Shown: one piece after another, positions 1 to 8,246 of the stretch
Numbering within the stretch: position 1 is the first letter of the stretch
How the letters are laid out: each line of letters begins with the position of its first letter
From: Deltaproteobacteria bacterium
Lineage (GTDB): Bacteria > Desulfobacterota > Syntrophia > Syntrophales > UBA2210
Direction of reading: 5' to 3'
Length of the DNA stretch: 44,092 nt
Assembly (NCBI GenBank): GCA_019313695.1
Contig: JAFDAS010000022.1
Location: 1 to 44,092 of the forward strand
Notes under the pieces: model-generated
Databases searched by the model: none
The model's input: the letters and a program-made list of their open reading frames with translations, nothing else
Told to the model about the DNA's origin: nothing
Made by a program: the position numbers and the translations under genes

Positions 1-1
1 C

Positions 2-196
2 ATGCAAGAGCCCTGGAAGGAGCCCCTGCCCGACTTCATCGAGTCATTGTACAGGAAGCGTTTCAAGAAGGATCGTCCGGAGAATGTCAGGTCGGTCGAG
101 CGAATGGTGAAGGAAGAGAAACGAAAGCAAGCAGAGCGGAAGGCTCAAAAACAGCAAGAACAGGATCGCCAACAATCACCTGATTCGAGGCGTTAG
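2..196 (+). CDS. Hypothetical charged protein, possibly a C-terminal fragment
   Basis: Up to 64 residues are visible and the reading frame may continue upstream of the window, so this is probably the tail of a longer protein. The second half is extremely rich in Lys, Glu, Gln and Arg (roughly residues 25-64) and should form a charged helix; no enzyme motif is recognised. The stop codon TAG lies inside the sequence GTTAGAT (192-198), which I read as the boundary of the following integron-like cassette, so the last codons may have been altered by cassette insertion. The DNA is clearly more GC-rich than the LysE-type gene that follows. Function unknown. Confidence 0.35.
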   Translation: MQEPWKEPLPDFIESLYRKRFKKDRPENVRSVERMVKEEKRKQAERKAQKQQEQDRQQSPDSRR

Positions 197-211
197 ATTT
201 AGGAGAAAAAG

Positions 212-838
212 ATGATCGATAGTTCAAATTTCACTCTGTTTGTCGTAACTTCAATCGTTGTCATTCTAATGCCTGGTCCTGCGATGCTGTTTGTTATTTC
301 AAACGGATTAACAAAAGGTCCAAAAGCCAGTATTGCAGCTGCATTCGGGACTACTGCCGGTGTTTTTTTTCACCTATTTTGTGCCGCATTTGGATTGGCG
401 GTTATTCTGAAAACATCTGCAATTGCATTTGCAATAGTAAAATTTTCTGGGGCAGCTTATCTGATTTACTTGGCAATAAAAACACTGTTAAATAAAGAAG
501 AAATAATTAATCAACTAAGCGGGCATGAAAAAACGGGCAACTCAATTTTCTGGCAGGGTATCTTCATTAACATATTGAATCCTAAGCTTTCGATTTTCTT
601 TTTATCCTTTTTGCCTCAATTCATTGATCCCAATATAGCTTCTACCACATCACCAATTCTGATTTTCGGCATCATTTTCATGGCAATGACAATTATCATT
701 TTTATATGCTACGGCATTTTTTCATCTTTATTGCGCCAAAAAGTCCTAAGTAGCCCAAGGATATTAAAAACTATCAAATGGTGTTTTGCGTCTGTTTTCA
801 TGGCGTTGGGTGTAAGACTGGCTTTATCTGAAAAATAA
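212..838 (+). CDS. LysE/RhtB family amino-acid exporter
   Basis: This 208-residue inner-membrane protein has the normal length and layout of the LysE/RhtB superfamily, whose members export amino acids or homoserine lactone-like compounds. The N-terminal segment carries the family motif MPGPAML (about residues 20-26), an aromatic GAAYLIYL segment lies near residue 80, and an NPK motif near residue 123 is followed by FLPQF. About six hydrophobic segments are visible. The ATG at 212 is preceded by AGGAG at 201-205. It is the only gene of cassette 1. Its AT-rich codon use differs from the second LysE gene at 1037, so the two are not recent duplicates. The substrate cannot be told from sequence. 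Confidence 0.85.
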   Translation: MIDSSNFTLFVVTSIVVILMPGPAMLFVISNGLTKGPKASIAAAFGTTAGVFFHLFCAAFGLAVILKTSAIAFAIVKFSGAAYLIYLAIKTLLNKEEIINQLSGHEKTGNSIFWQGIFINILNPKLSIFFLSFLPQFIDPNIASTTSPILIFGIIFMAMTIIIFICYGIFSSLLRQKVLSSPRILKTIKWCFASVFMALGVRLALSEK

Positions 839-844
839 TTTGGA

Positions 845-903
845 ATCTAACCATCGCAGTCCACCCGACCGCTTGTGCCTCGCGACCGGTGACCGCGGCC
901 GTT
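845..903 (+). other. attC-like recombination site (interrupted)
   Basis: Box R'' is ATCTAAC (845-851). The spacer and stem sequences 852-900 can fold on themselves, with CGC-GTC-ACC paired to GGT-GAC-GCG and an unpaired C. The right box would be GTTAGCC, now found at 1012-1018. Only its first three bases, GTT (901-903), remain next to the stem because a 108-bp inverted-repeat element lies in between. Read instead without the insertion model, GTTGAGC at 901-907 also fits GTTRRRY. Confidence 0.5.
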
Positions 904-1011
904 GAGCCTGTCGAAAAACTCTAAACCCGTGGTTTTAGGGTTCGTAAGTAGTTGATTTTATTGCATGCGAAATGGACAAATTAGCCACTTTTGTACTTTT
1001 TCGACAGCCTC
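904..1011. mobile_element. Small inverted-repeat element (MITE-like) in the attC box
   Basis: The ends are inverted repeats: GAGCCTGTCGAAAAA (904-918) and TTTTTCGACAGCCTC (997-1011), matching at 14 of 15 positions. The element is flanked by GTT on both sides (901-903 and 1012-1014), a possible 3-bp target duplication. It has no credible gene. Removing it restores GTTAGCC directly after the attC-like stem. Confidence 0.5.
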
Positions 1012-1012
1012 G

Positions 1013-1710
1013 TTAGCCTTTAGTCAGGAGAAAACAATGAATATGGAAGTTTGGATTCCCTTTGTCTTCGCAACAACCTTGATACTGGTTATACCGGGCC
1101 CGACAATCATCCTGGTAATAAGCCAGGCGATAGCGCACGGTCGTAAAGCTGTATTACCGCTTGTTGTGGGTGTAACACTTGGTGATTTTACGGCAATGAC
1201 ACTTTCGCTTTTGGGGCTTGGTGCGATCATGGCATCCTCCGCGGCGCTCTTTTCTGTGCTTAAGTGGATCGGAGCCGTTTATCTCATATACCTTGGCATC
1301 AAGCTCTGGCGATCAAATCCAAGGAAACACGAAACCAGGCTTTCGGCGACAAGGACTTCAACGCAGTCCATATTCAAAAGCGCCTTCATCGTGACAGCAT
1401 TGAACCCTAAGAGCATAGCTTTCTTCGTCGCATTTCTGCCACAGTTTATCAGCACGCAAGGTGAAGCATTTCCACAATTTCTGTTTTTAGGGGCAACGTT
1501 TCTTTTTCTTGCGGCTTTAAACGCGACTCTATATGCCCTTTTTGCTGGACAGCTCCGTGATACGTTGCAGAATGCAAAAGTGCAGTGCTGGTTCAATCGC
1601 TGTGGTGGAAGTGCGCTTATCGGCGCGGGCATTGTCACCGCAACTCTACAGAGCTCTTCGTAATCGGCTAACCAAGCTAATTCAACCGCCGCGAATTACC
1701 ATCCGCGGCG
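1013..1710 (+). mobile_element. Integron-type gene cassette 2 (LysE exporter)
   Basis: The segment begins TTAGCC after G1012. After the gene's stop codon comes GGCTAAC (1666-1672), the exact reverse complement of GTTAGCC, followed by a GC-rich hairpin (CGCCGCG and CGCGGCG arms around 1687-1709). This parallels cassette 1. A right-hand GTTRRRY box is not seen before the convergent radical SAM gene, so the site appears truncated and the array seems to end here. Strictly, GGCTAAC deviates from RYYYAAC at one base. Confidence 0.5.
1037..1663 (+). CDS. LysE family translocator
   Basis: The 208-residue membrane exporter is of the LysE/RhtB superfamily. It shows the signature IPGPTIIL near residues 19-26, a GAVYLIYLG segment about residue 80 and an NPK motif followed by FLPQF about residues 123-137. 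The frame extends upstream to 965, but ATG 1037 is chosen because AGGAG lies at 1026-1030 and the preceding codons fall in a non-coding inverted-repeat element. It is the second of two tandem exporters in cassette-like packaging and shares family but only limited sequence identity with the first. The exported substrate is unknown; amino acids or homoserine lactone-like molecules are typical for the family. Confidence 0.85.
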   Translation: MNMEVWIPFVFATTLILVIPGPTIILVISQAIAHGRKAVLPLVVGVTLGDFTAMTLSLLGLGAIMASSAALFSVLKWIGAVYLIYLGIKLWRSNPRKHETRLSATRTSTQSIFKSAFIVTALNPKSIAFFVAFLPQFISTQGEAFPQFLFLGATFLFLAALNATLYALFAGQLRDTLQNAKVQCWFNRCGGSALIGAGIVTATLQSSS

Positions 1711-1713
1711 ATT
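1686..1713 (+). terminator. GC-rich hairpin after LysE gene 2
   Basis: CGCCGCG and CGCGGCG can pair around a short AT-containing loop. It may act as the terminator of the LysE gene and/or be the inner stem of a truncated attC site. The run of T after it is short. Confidence 0.4.
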
Positions 1714-1745
1714 CTTCAGTATAAGAAAACAGTGACAGCTTGTCA

Positions 1746-2963
1746 CTATTTTACTATAAAACACCGCGGGTCTTCAGCTAAATAATCGCCTGTATACGCC
1801 CATGCCCTTCCCCTGCAGCCTCCGCAGATTGTCCTGTAGCGGCAATCTCCGCAGTCTCCTTTCAGGGTTTTTTCTCTGTTTCTCAGGTTGATGAATACTT
1901 CAGATTCCTCATATATCTTTTTGAATTCCGTTTCCCTTACATTGCCTGCCGCGACTTCAACAAAGGGACAGGGCCATACTTCACCATTGGATTTGATGTA
2001 AACGAATCCCCGCCCGGCGGCACAACCGTGAAATACCTTTTCCGCGAGTTTAAGCGATATGCCGGTATTCATCCCCTTTTTCTTGAGTATATAAGGCCAG
2101 TATTGCGGACCGGCTACCGGCTCTATTATGGTTTTCACATTTTTCTGTTTCGATGATATGAGTTCTCCGAGTTCTTGATTCGCTGACTTTTTAAGGGTAG
2201 CCTTTTCAATCTTTTCGCCTCTGCCGACGGCAACCAGTTGATACATAAGCATAATGCTCGCATCCTGTTTGTCCACAAAATCGATCAGCTCCGGCAGATA
2301 GGGCATGTTGATCTCCATGGCCGTAGCGTTTATCTGAAGGAGAATGCCGGCTTTTTTTGTCGCTTCCATTCCCCGCAAGGCAAGATCGAAGGCGTCGGGA
2401 CTGTTCCTTATATGGTTATGTACCTCGGGATTTGCCGCATCGAGACTGATCGCGTTGCAGACAACGCCATGTTCCTTCAGCCTGAACGCCATTTCTTCAT
2501 CGATCAATGTTCCGTTTGTGGCGATAATATTGGCGAAACCGGCGTCTTTTGAATGCTTGAGGAGTTCAAATATGTCGGGCCTGACAAGAGGTTCCCCGCC
2601 TGTATAGACAAGGGTGCGAAACCCATCGACCTCTGCAAGACCGTCAATCAGCCTTTTCCCCTCATCCGTTGAAAGATCGTCCGGATTCGGTTTTCCGCTC
2701 GAGGCGTGGCAGTGAATGCATCTCAGATTACATGCCGATGTTACTTCCCAGGCGGGATGTCCGGGGTAGCCGATGCATCCCATGCCCATAGCGCCATTAG
2801 AAACGGGGATCGATTTTAAGGCATCATGGAAGAGCCAGTGCGGTAATTTTCGCCAGCCGTTCAAGTATCCCATAAGCATGGCAGAACCCATCTGCCTGAA
2901 TAGAAGGGATGGCGGCCAGAAAAAGGGCTTTATCTTTTTGTAGTCTGGAGTTTCTGAGTTCAT
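1746..2963 (-). CDS. Radical SAM/SPASM protein, AhbD/NirJ-like
   Basis: This 405-residue protein has a radical SAM core with the [4Fe-4S] motif CNLRCIHC (Cys78, Cys82, Cys85), a TGGEPL motif near residue 115, and a C-terminal SPASM domain rich in cysteines (CPF near 325, then CGDCRYRTICGGCRGRA and a final Cys near the end). The ending, with CGGCR, TGDYLAEDP and C, resembles the haem-synthesis group NirJ/AhbC/AhbD and PqqE-like peptide-modifying enzymes. The family uses S-adenosylmethionine to make a 5'-deoxyadenosyl radical. The substrate is not assignable here. It lies downstream of a UbiA-type gene on the same strand. A ~155-bp palindromic repeat separates the two, so it may have its own promoter. 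No good ribosome binding site is visible. Confidence 0.75.
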   Translation of the reverse strand: MNSETPDYKKIKPFFWPPSLLFRQMGSAMLMGYLNGWRKLPHWLFHDALKSIPVSNGAMGMGCIGYPGHPAWEVTSACNLRCIHCHASSGKPNPDDLSTDEGKRLIDGLAEVDGFRTLVYTGGEPLVRPDIFELLKHSKDAGFANIIATNGTLIDEEMAFRLKEHGVVCNAISLDAANPEVHNHIRNSPDAFDLALRGMEATKKAGILLQINATAMEINMPYLPELIDFVDKQDASIMLMYQLVAVGRGEKIEKATLKKSANQELGELISSKQKNVKTIIEPVAGPQYWPYILKKKGMNTGISLKLAEKVFHGCAAGRGFVYIKSNGEVWPCPFVEVAAGNVRETEFKKIYEESEVFINLRNREKTLKGDCGDCRYRTICGGCRGRAWAYTGDYLAEDPRCFIVK

Positions 2964-2980
2964 ACGTTTTGTCGAATCTA

Positions 2981-3138
2981 AGGAATCAAGAATAAATAAG
3001 TTATACAGATTGCGCCGTAATGTTGTTTGTTTTCAAGGCGTGTTGAAGCGGGCATAACGAGTTATGTACGCTTTGACACAACACAGAAAACAAGCAAAAG
3101 GATAAGCAAGGTGTATGAGTTATTTATGCTTGCTGACT
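2981..3138. repeat. Long palindromic dispersed repeat, copy 1 of 3
   Basis: The sequence begins AGGAATCAAGAATAAATAAG and ends near TTATTTATGCTTGCTGA. Its two halves are imperfect reverse complements over nearly the whole length, so it can form one long hairpin. Nearly identical copies lie at 23384-23541 and 41990-42139. CTAA flanks both ends, which could be a short target duplication. It sits between the end of the UbiA-type gene and the start of the radical SAM gene. Confidence 0.85.
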
Positions 3139-4063
3139 AAATAAATGCGAGTATATAAGAACCGGTTGTACCGAGATTTACGGCAATATTGAGACCGCAA
3201 AGAACTTCAAGCGAGCTGTGTTTTCTGTGTTTTCCATTCAATACGGCGACAACAATAACTGCCGATAGAACCATGACAGGTATATACAAATAAAGGGCCT
3301 TGAATGGGACGTCTGCTTTAAGAGACAGAAACATGGCTATCCATGCAAGTATGGATACTGCCGAATAAATCGCGACTCCTCGTTTTATTCCCAGGCGAAC
3401 CAGCATGTTTTTCTTGCCGGCCTTTTTGTCTGCCGGATAATCAGGAAATTCATTGAGCAGGATCACATTGAATATGGTCATTCCGATCGGCAATGCAATC
3501 CAGTGGATGATAGAGTTTATATAACCTGTTTGTATATAGAATGCAGCCGCTACCGGAAGCCATCCATAGCAAAGCCCTATAATAAGCTCTCCCAATCCGC
3601 TCGATACCAGCCGGACCGGTTTTGTAGAATAGAAAAAACCGAAAAATAAACCGATGGCGCCGAGCAATATGGTATACGGACCGGTTTTGAGGCCAAACTG
3701 AAGGACAAGGCCGATAATGCCGGCAATTGTGATGGAAGCAAGGCTTGTCCACAGAGCGGCCCTGCGCGGGATAATTTCCGATGGAAACACCCTTGACCCC
3801 CCGGCAAACCTGCTCTTGTGTATTTTTTGGGATATTATATCTTCTTGATAGTCGAAATATTCTCCGGAGTGATATGTGGAGAGCATGATAAGAATTACGG
3901 CCGATATGCCGAGGATAAAGACGGGTGCATCGAAGGTGTTCTCCAATCTCCATGCCAGCAAAGCGCCAAGGATAAAGGGAAGCATGCCCACTGTATGGAA
4001 AGGCGGTCTCGACAGTTTAATCCAGCCGGATATCGTTGTTGTAATATTTACTGTTTTCGTCAT
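3137..4063 (-). CDS. UbiA family prenyltransferase (MenA-like)
   Basis: The 308-residue integral membrane protein is of the UbiA superfamily, which transfers polyprenyl chains onto aromatic or quinone precursors. It has about eight or nine hydrophobic segments and the two acidic Mg-diphosphate-binding regions: GEYFDYQED in the first third, and NEFPDYPADKKAGKK in the second half, the latter typical of MenA-like 1,4-dihydroxy-2-naphthoate prenyltransferases. A longer start at TTG 4096 is possible; ATG 4063 is preferred because homology begins just after it. Neither start has a clear ribosome binding site. It is downstream of hisS on the same strand. Menaquinone synthesis is a reasonable guess, but the acceptor is not proven. 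Confidence 0.75.
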   Translation of the reverse strand: MTKTVNITTTISGWIKLSRPPFHTVGMLPFILGALLAWRLENTFDAPVFILGISAVILIMLSTYHSGEYFDYQEDIISQKIHKSRFAGGSRVFPSEIIPRRAALWTSLASITIAGIIGLVLQFGLKTGPYTILLGAIGLFFGFFYSTKPVRLVSSGLGELIIGLCYGWLPVAAAFYIQTGYINSIIHWIALPIGMTIFNVILLNEFPDYPADKKAGKKNMLVRLGIKRGVAIYSAVSILAWIAMFLSLKADVPFKALYLYIPVMVLSAVIVVAVLNGKHRKHSSLEVLCGLNIAVNLGTTGSYILAFI

Positions 4064-4096
4064 GGATAAGAAATTCCAAACATAAAGCACTGCCAA

Positions 4097-4261
4097 ATGC
4101 CGAGATTGCCACAGTAATCTGTCCTCTTTTTCCTGGTTATGAACTCAGACAAGTTGTGAATCCTCTCTTGGTAAAATGGTTCAGGGTTCAGGGTTTCGTT
4201 CCCAATTCATCATTTCCCGACTCGTCGGGATTGGACGTTCGATGTTCATTCCCTTTGGGTC
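4097..4261. other. Intergenic region with short repeats
   Basis: The region contains a run of GGTTCAGGGTTCAGGG type (about 4178-4195) and the perfect palindrome TCCCGACTCGTCGGGA (4215-4230). The latter is one of four copies of a 19-bp element found also at 36261, 37098 and 38339. No gene is evident. Confidence 0.6.
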
Positions 4262-5551
4262 TCAGGGTTGAAAAAACTTACTCCCCGATCCCCGATCCCT
4301 GATCCCTTTTACAATACTCCCGGCATCGTTTATGTCCACGGACTTCTGGGTTCCATCGCCCATGTTCCTGAGCTGGGCCGCTCCCTCCTCCATTTCCTTT
4401 TCACCTATTATCAGCGTGTGGGAGCAGTTCAGTTTATTCGATCGTTTCATCTGACTCTTGAGGCTCTTGTCCGAGAAGTCCATTTCAGCCCTGATGCCGG
4501 CAAGTCTGAGCGTATTGCAGAGGGAAAACGCGAAGCCCTGGGCCTTGTCGCCAAGGGCCGCGATGAAGATATTCGGACGCCCGGCGTCTTGTCCGTTCGC
4601 GTCGGGTATCATTGAGATAAGCCTGTCGAACCCTATCGCGAATCCTATCCCCGATATATCCGGACCACCCAGCATTCGCACAAGGCCGTCGTATCTGCCG
4701 CCGCCCGTGACAGCGTTTTGCGCCCCCAGCGACTGCGTGGTGATCTCAAAGGCGGTCCGTGTATAGTAATCGAGCCCCCGCACCATCTTCGTGTTTATTA
4801 TAAATGGAATATGGAGGATTCCGAGATATTTCTTCACCTCTTCAAAATGCTCCCCGCACTGGGCGCATATAAAATCCAGAATCACCGGGGCTCCGGATAT
4901 AATCTCCTGACAGGATTCATTTTTGCAGTCAAATATTCTCAGGGGGTTTGTGACGAGCCGTCTGCGGCAATCCTCACACAGTTTGTCTTCCCTGTTTTTC
5001 AGGAAACCCGTTACCTTTTCCCGAAACGCCGGACGGCACTTGTCACATCCCAGGGAATTGATCTCAAGGTTCAGATTGTCAAGACCGACTTCACTCAGAA
5101 GATACATCAACATCGACATCAGCTCCGCGTCTATTCGGGGATCTTCCTGTCCCAGAAACTCGACATTTATCTGGTGAAACTGCCTGAATCGCCCTTTCTG
5201 CGGTCTTTCACGTCTGAACATAGGCCCTATGGTAAAGAGCCTTGCCACAGGGTCCTTTTCGTATATGTGGTGTTCTATATACGCGCGGATGACGGATGCG
5301 GTCGCCTCGGGGCGCATTGTGAGATACTCATTTCCGCGGTCAAGGAATGTGTACATCTCTTTTTCAACTATATCGGTGGCCTCGCCGATGCCCCTTTTGA
5401 AGAGTTCGGTCTTTTCCAGGATGGGAATTCTTATCTCCTGGATGCCGAAATTGAAAAATATCTCGCGTATCTTTTCTTCGACACGCTGCCATTTGGGTGT
5501 TTCATCCGGCAGTATATCGCGAAATCCCCTTACCGATGTTATTTTTGCCAT
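4262..5551 (-). CDS. hisS: Histidyl-tRNA synthetase
   Basis: The 429-residue class II aminoacyl-tRNA synthetase charges tRNA-His. Diagnostic pieces are VRGFRDILPDE at the N terminus, the motif 2 loop GPMFRRERPQKGRFRQFHQ, the histidine-specific LDYYTRTAFEI segment, and motif 3 with GIGFAIGFDRL. A C-terminal anticodon-binding domain follows. The start is ATG 5551, with GGGAGAG 8-14 bases upstream; the frame continues further upstream without a better site. The last dozen residues (RDRGSGSKFFQP) are encoded by GGGATC-type intergenic repeat DNA rather than conserved sequence, so the original stop was probably lost and the tail extended. It follows comEC on the same strand. Confidence 0.95.
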   Translation of the reverse strand: MAKITSVRGFRDILPDETPKWQRVEEKIREIFFNFGIQEIRIPILEKTELFKRGIGEATDIVEKEMYTFLDRGNEYLTMRPEATASVIRAYIEHHIYEKDPVARLFTIGPMFRRERPQKGRFRQFHQINVEFLGQEDPRIDAELMSMLMYLLSEVGLDNLNLEINSLGCDKCRPAFREKVTGFLKNREDKLCEDCRRRLVTNPLRIFDCKNESCQEIISGAPVILDFICAQCGEHFEEVKKYLGILHIPFIINTKMVRGLDYYTRTAFEITTQSLGAQNAVTGGGRYDGLVRMLGGPDISGIGFAIGFDRLISMIPDANGQDAGRPNIFIAALGDKAQGFAFSLCNTLRLAGIRAEMDFSDKSLKSQMKRSNKLNCSHTLIIGEKEMEEGAAQLRNMGDGTQKSVDINDAGSIVKGIRDRGSGSKFFQP

Positions 5552-5622
5552 CGCAGATTCTCTCCCATGAATTCGAGCGAAAATTACTAACATATATCAG
5601 GAGAAAAGGCAAAGTAGAACTG

Positions 5623-8172
5623 TTATGAGTCCACGGCTTCCGACCCCTGATATCTGACTTCTATATCTTCTCCATCCATTCTTATGGTTACCGCGCCGTT
5701 TTTGTCTGTCCTCAGAACTCTTATCCCCGCTCTTGCGTATCTGTCAAGCACGTCCGAATTGGGAAATCCGAACGCGTTATCCGGTCCGCAGCTTATGACG
5801 ATGATTTCGGGTCGGACCGCCTTGAGGAATAGCGTGGAGCTGGATGTGCCTGCTCCATGATGTGGCGCCATGAGGATATCCGCCCTCAGATCCATTCCGG
5901 AGGCTACAAGTTCGGCCTCGGCGAACTTTGATATATCAGCGGGGAGGAGGATACTCTTGTTGCCGAAAGTTATTTTCATTACTATCCCGTTGTTGTTGTA
6001 ATCAAAGTCCGGAAAATGGAGGCCTTTTCCCGATGCCGATTTTGCCGGGTTCAGTATACTTATGGAAACGCCTCCGATTGTTTGCTCCGGCGTGGTTTTG
6101 TCCACAATCCTGTGACGGATAGCCTTTTTCCTGATGACTTCATTCAATCTCCGGAAGGATTCATTCTTCGATTCACAGCCATTCGACCAGAGCTCCCCCA
6201 CCTCAAAGTTTTCGGTCAGGAAGGGAAGGCCGCCGATATGATCCTGGTCGGGATGCGTGAGTACCATGATGTCCACCTTCTTTATCTTTTCGCGCCACAG
6301 ATAAGGCGCCACCACGTATTTCCCCAGGTCGAAACTCCTGTCGTAGAATCCGCCGCCATCCACCAGCATAACCTTCCCCCCGGGGAACTTTATCAGCGTG
6401 GAGCTGCCCTGTCCCACATCTATGAACGTTATTTCGAGGTGTTTTCGACCGGAGGTTTTCATGTTTGTATAAAAGGCATCGGCAGCGAAGAACAGCAGAA
6501 TGAAGCTCAGGAATAGCGTCAGAAAACTTTTCCTGTTGGCCATATACATGTCTCCGAGACGCGTGATCATAACCGGAAGGAAACGGGTTTTCCTGCCGCC
6601 GGAGAATTCATGACCTGTTTCGCCCTCCTTTGATTTCCACGCGTCTGCCAGCTTCAGCGCTGTAATAATCAGAAGATAGTAGAAGATAATCTCAGGAACC
6701 GTCGGCGTTGTTACGTGGAAGCTCGAAAAGGAGAAGGATGACAGAAAATCGACGATGGAAACGGATATCCGGATAAAGAAAGAGGCGGCCTGTATAAACG
6801 CTGTCGCGATCGGCGCGAAGGGAGCGGCAATGATGAACAATATTCCCAGCGGGAGGACGGCGAATCCTGTTATCGGTATGATAAACAGGTTGGAGAGAAG
6901 CGCGATGGCTGACACCCTGTTGAAATAGAGGGCGATAAGGGGATATGTGCCGATCATGGCGCTGAGGCTTACCACGGCAAAGAGGGCGATGTCTGTGATG
7001 CCCTTCCTGAAAAGTCCCACTTCTGTTCCTTTTGGAATCATGCCGCCCAGTGTCGGTGTTATGAGAATAATGGAGGCAACTGCCGCAAAAGAGAGCTGGA
7101 ACGAGACATCGAACAGGGACGCGGGGGTTATGATAAGAATGGCAAATGCCGCGAAGGCCAGTATGTTTAAAAGATCGCGCCCTCTCCCCGCAAGGAGCGC
7201 GATGAGGAAACAGAGTATCATAATGGTAGCTCTTATCGTTGATATGCGAAGACCGGCAATGAAAGCATAACTTATTATGGGTATGACGGCGAACAGGGCG
7301 GATACCTTGAAGATGTTAAATCTCAGCAGGAGGTATTCCGAAGACTTCATGATGGTTCTGATGATAATGAGAGAAAGAAAGGCTATTATGCCCACATGCA
7401 GCCCCGATATGGCAAGGATGTGGGAGACTCCAGCCCTGTTGAACTTGTCGGCGATCTTTTCCGGAATGCGCTCTTTTTCTCCCAGAATGAGAGCCTGCAG
7501 GATTCCGCCTTCAGGGGAGGGTGCGTTTTCCAGGATTAGCCCCCTGAGGCGGGAACGGTATCTCTCTATCCGCGTCTTGAGATAATTTCCCGCGCTTTCC
7601 CTCATGATGACGATGTCCGAAGGCCTGCTTACATATCCGCGCAGGCGGATGCCCCTGTAGAGGAGGTATCTTTTATAGTCAAACCCGCCGGGATTGTTGA
7701 AATTGTGTGGCTCTTTAAGTCTGACCTTCACTCTGATATAGTTGCCGTATTTAAATAGGTTATTGCTATCCTTGACGGAAAGAAGTATCTTTCCTTTCAC
7801 GGGAACGGCGATTCCATCTCTGATGATCCTTGAGGAGCTGATAACGAGGCTGGTTTTATCGCGCGATACCCGGGGAGGGCTGCACACCAGCCCTTCAATT
7901 GTCAGCTTTTCTTTACCCGCGTGCAGCGTTATGTCGTCCCCGCCGCAGTATGGATGAAGGTAGAAATTTATATTGAGAATGCCAAGCAGGAACAGGGATA
8001 TGATCAGACAGAAGGCAACAGTACCCCTCCGTCCCGCGACAACTGAGAAGAACAGCGTTGCAAGGGTTGCCAGAAGTGTCACAAGCGTCAGGGCGCCGGG
8101 TATGTTGACAAGGCTTCCGGCGGTTATTCCCGAGATGAGCGCTACGAGCAGGGGGATTACCGGTCTTCGCAT
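5623..8172 (-). CDS. comEC: ComEC/Rec2 family DNA-uptake channel protein
   Basis: The 849-residue inner-membrane protein has the full ComEC layout: an N-terminal hydrophobic region with a DUF4131-type periplasmic domain (about residues 1-210), the central Competence domain with many membrane segments (about 220-520) including AISGLHVGIIAFL, and a C-terminal metallo-beta-lactamase-like domain (about 575-840) with THPDQDHIGG near residue 635 and a later HHGAG. In naturally competent bacteria ComEC carries single-stranded DNA across the inner membrane, and the beta-lactamase-like domain is proposed to be the nuclease. It is divergent from pilS at 8247. Type IV pilus regulation next to comEC fits a DNA-uptake context, but competence itself is only inferred. 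Confidence 0.9.
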   Translation of the reverse strand: MRRPVIPLLVALISGITAGSLVNIPGALTLVTLLATLATLFFSVVAGRRGTVAFCLIISLFLLGILNINFYLHPYCGGDDITLHAGKEKLTIEGLVCSPPRVSRDKTSLVISSSRIIRDGIAVPVKGKILLSVKDSNNLFKYGNYIRVKVRLKEPHNFNNPGGFDYKRYLLYRGIRLRGYVSRPSDIVIMRESAGNYLKTRIERYRSRLRGLILENAPSPEGGILQALILGEKERIPEKIADKFNRAGVSHILAISGLHVGIIAFLSLIIIRTIMKSSEYLLLRFNIFKVSALFAVIPIISYAFIAGLRISTIRATIMILCFLIALLAGRGRDLLNILAFAAFAILIITPASLFDVSFQLSFAAVASIILITPTLGGMIPKGTEVGLFRKGITDIALFAVVSLSAMIGTYPLIALYFNRVSAIALLSNLFIIPITGFAVLPLGILFIIAAPFAPIATAFIQAASFFIRISVSIVDFLSSFSFSSFHVTTPTVPEIIFYYLLIITALKLADAWKSKEGETGHEFSGGRKTRFLPVMITRLGDMYMANRKSFLTLFLSFILLFFAADAFYTNMKTSGRKHLEITFIDVGQGSSTLIKFPGGKVMLVDGGGFYDRSFDLGKYVVAPYLWREKIKKVDIMVLTHPDQDHIGGLPFLTENFEVGELWSNGCESKNESFRRLNEVIRKKAIRHRIVDKTTPEQTIGGVSISILNPAKSASGKGLHFPDFDYNNNGIVMKITFGNKSILLPADISKFAEAELVASGMDLRADILMAPHHGAGTSSSTLFLKAVRPEIIVISCGPDNAFGFPNSDVLDRYARAGIRVLRTDKNGAVTIRMDGEDIEVRYQGSEAVDS

Positions 8173-8246
8173 AAAAGTTATTCACCGTTCGGGGGTTCAG
8201 GGTTAGCCTTCAGCCTTAAACCTGTTACAACATCGGAGGAGATTCC

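Larger units (their letters stand above)
193..903 (+). mobile_element. Integron-type gene cassette 1 (LysE exporter)
   Basis: The segment starts with TTAGAT after G192, immediately followed by a ribosome binding site and a gene, and ends in an attC-like site after the gene. The first box of that site, ATCTAAC (845-851), fits RYYYAAC and is the exact reverse complement of GTTAGAT at the cassette start, as expected for a circularised cassette. Between the boxes (852-900) is an imperfect inverted repeat: CGCAGTC/ACC on the left against GGTGACCGCG on the right, with a one-base offset. The gene is AT-rich compared with neighbouring DNA. No integrase gene is in the window. Confidence 0.6.

Noticed and set aside
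4718-5590. Open frame of 290 codons on the plus strand
   Set aside because: It lies antisense to hisS, whose family motifs are unambiguous; the frame has no recognisable domain.
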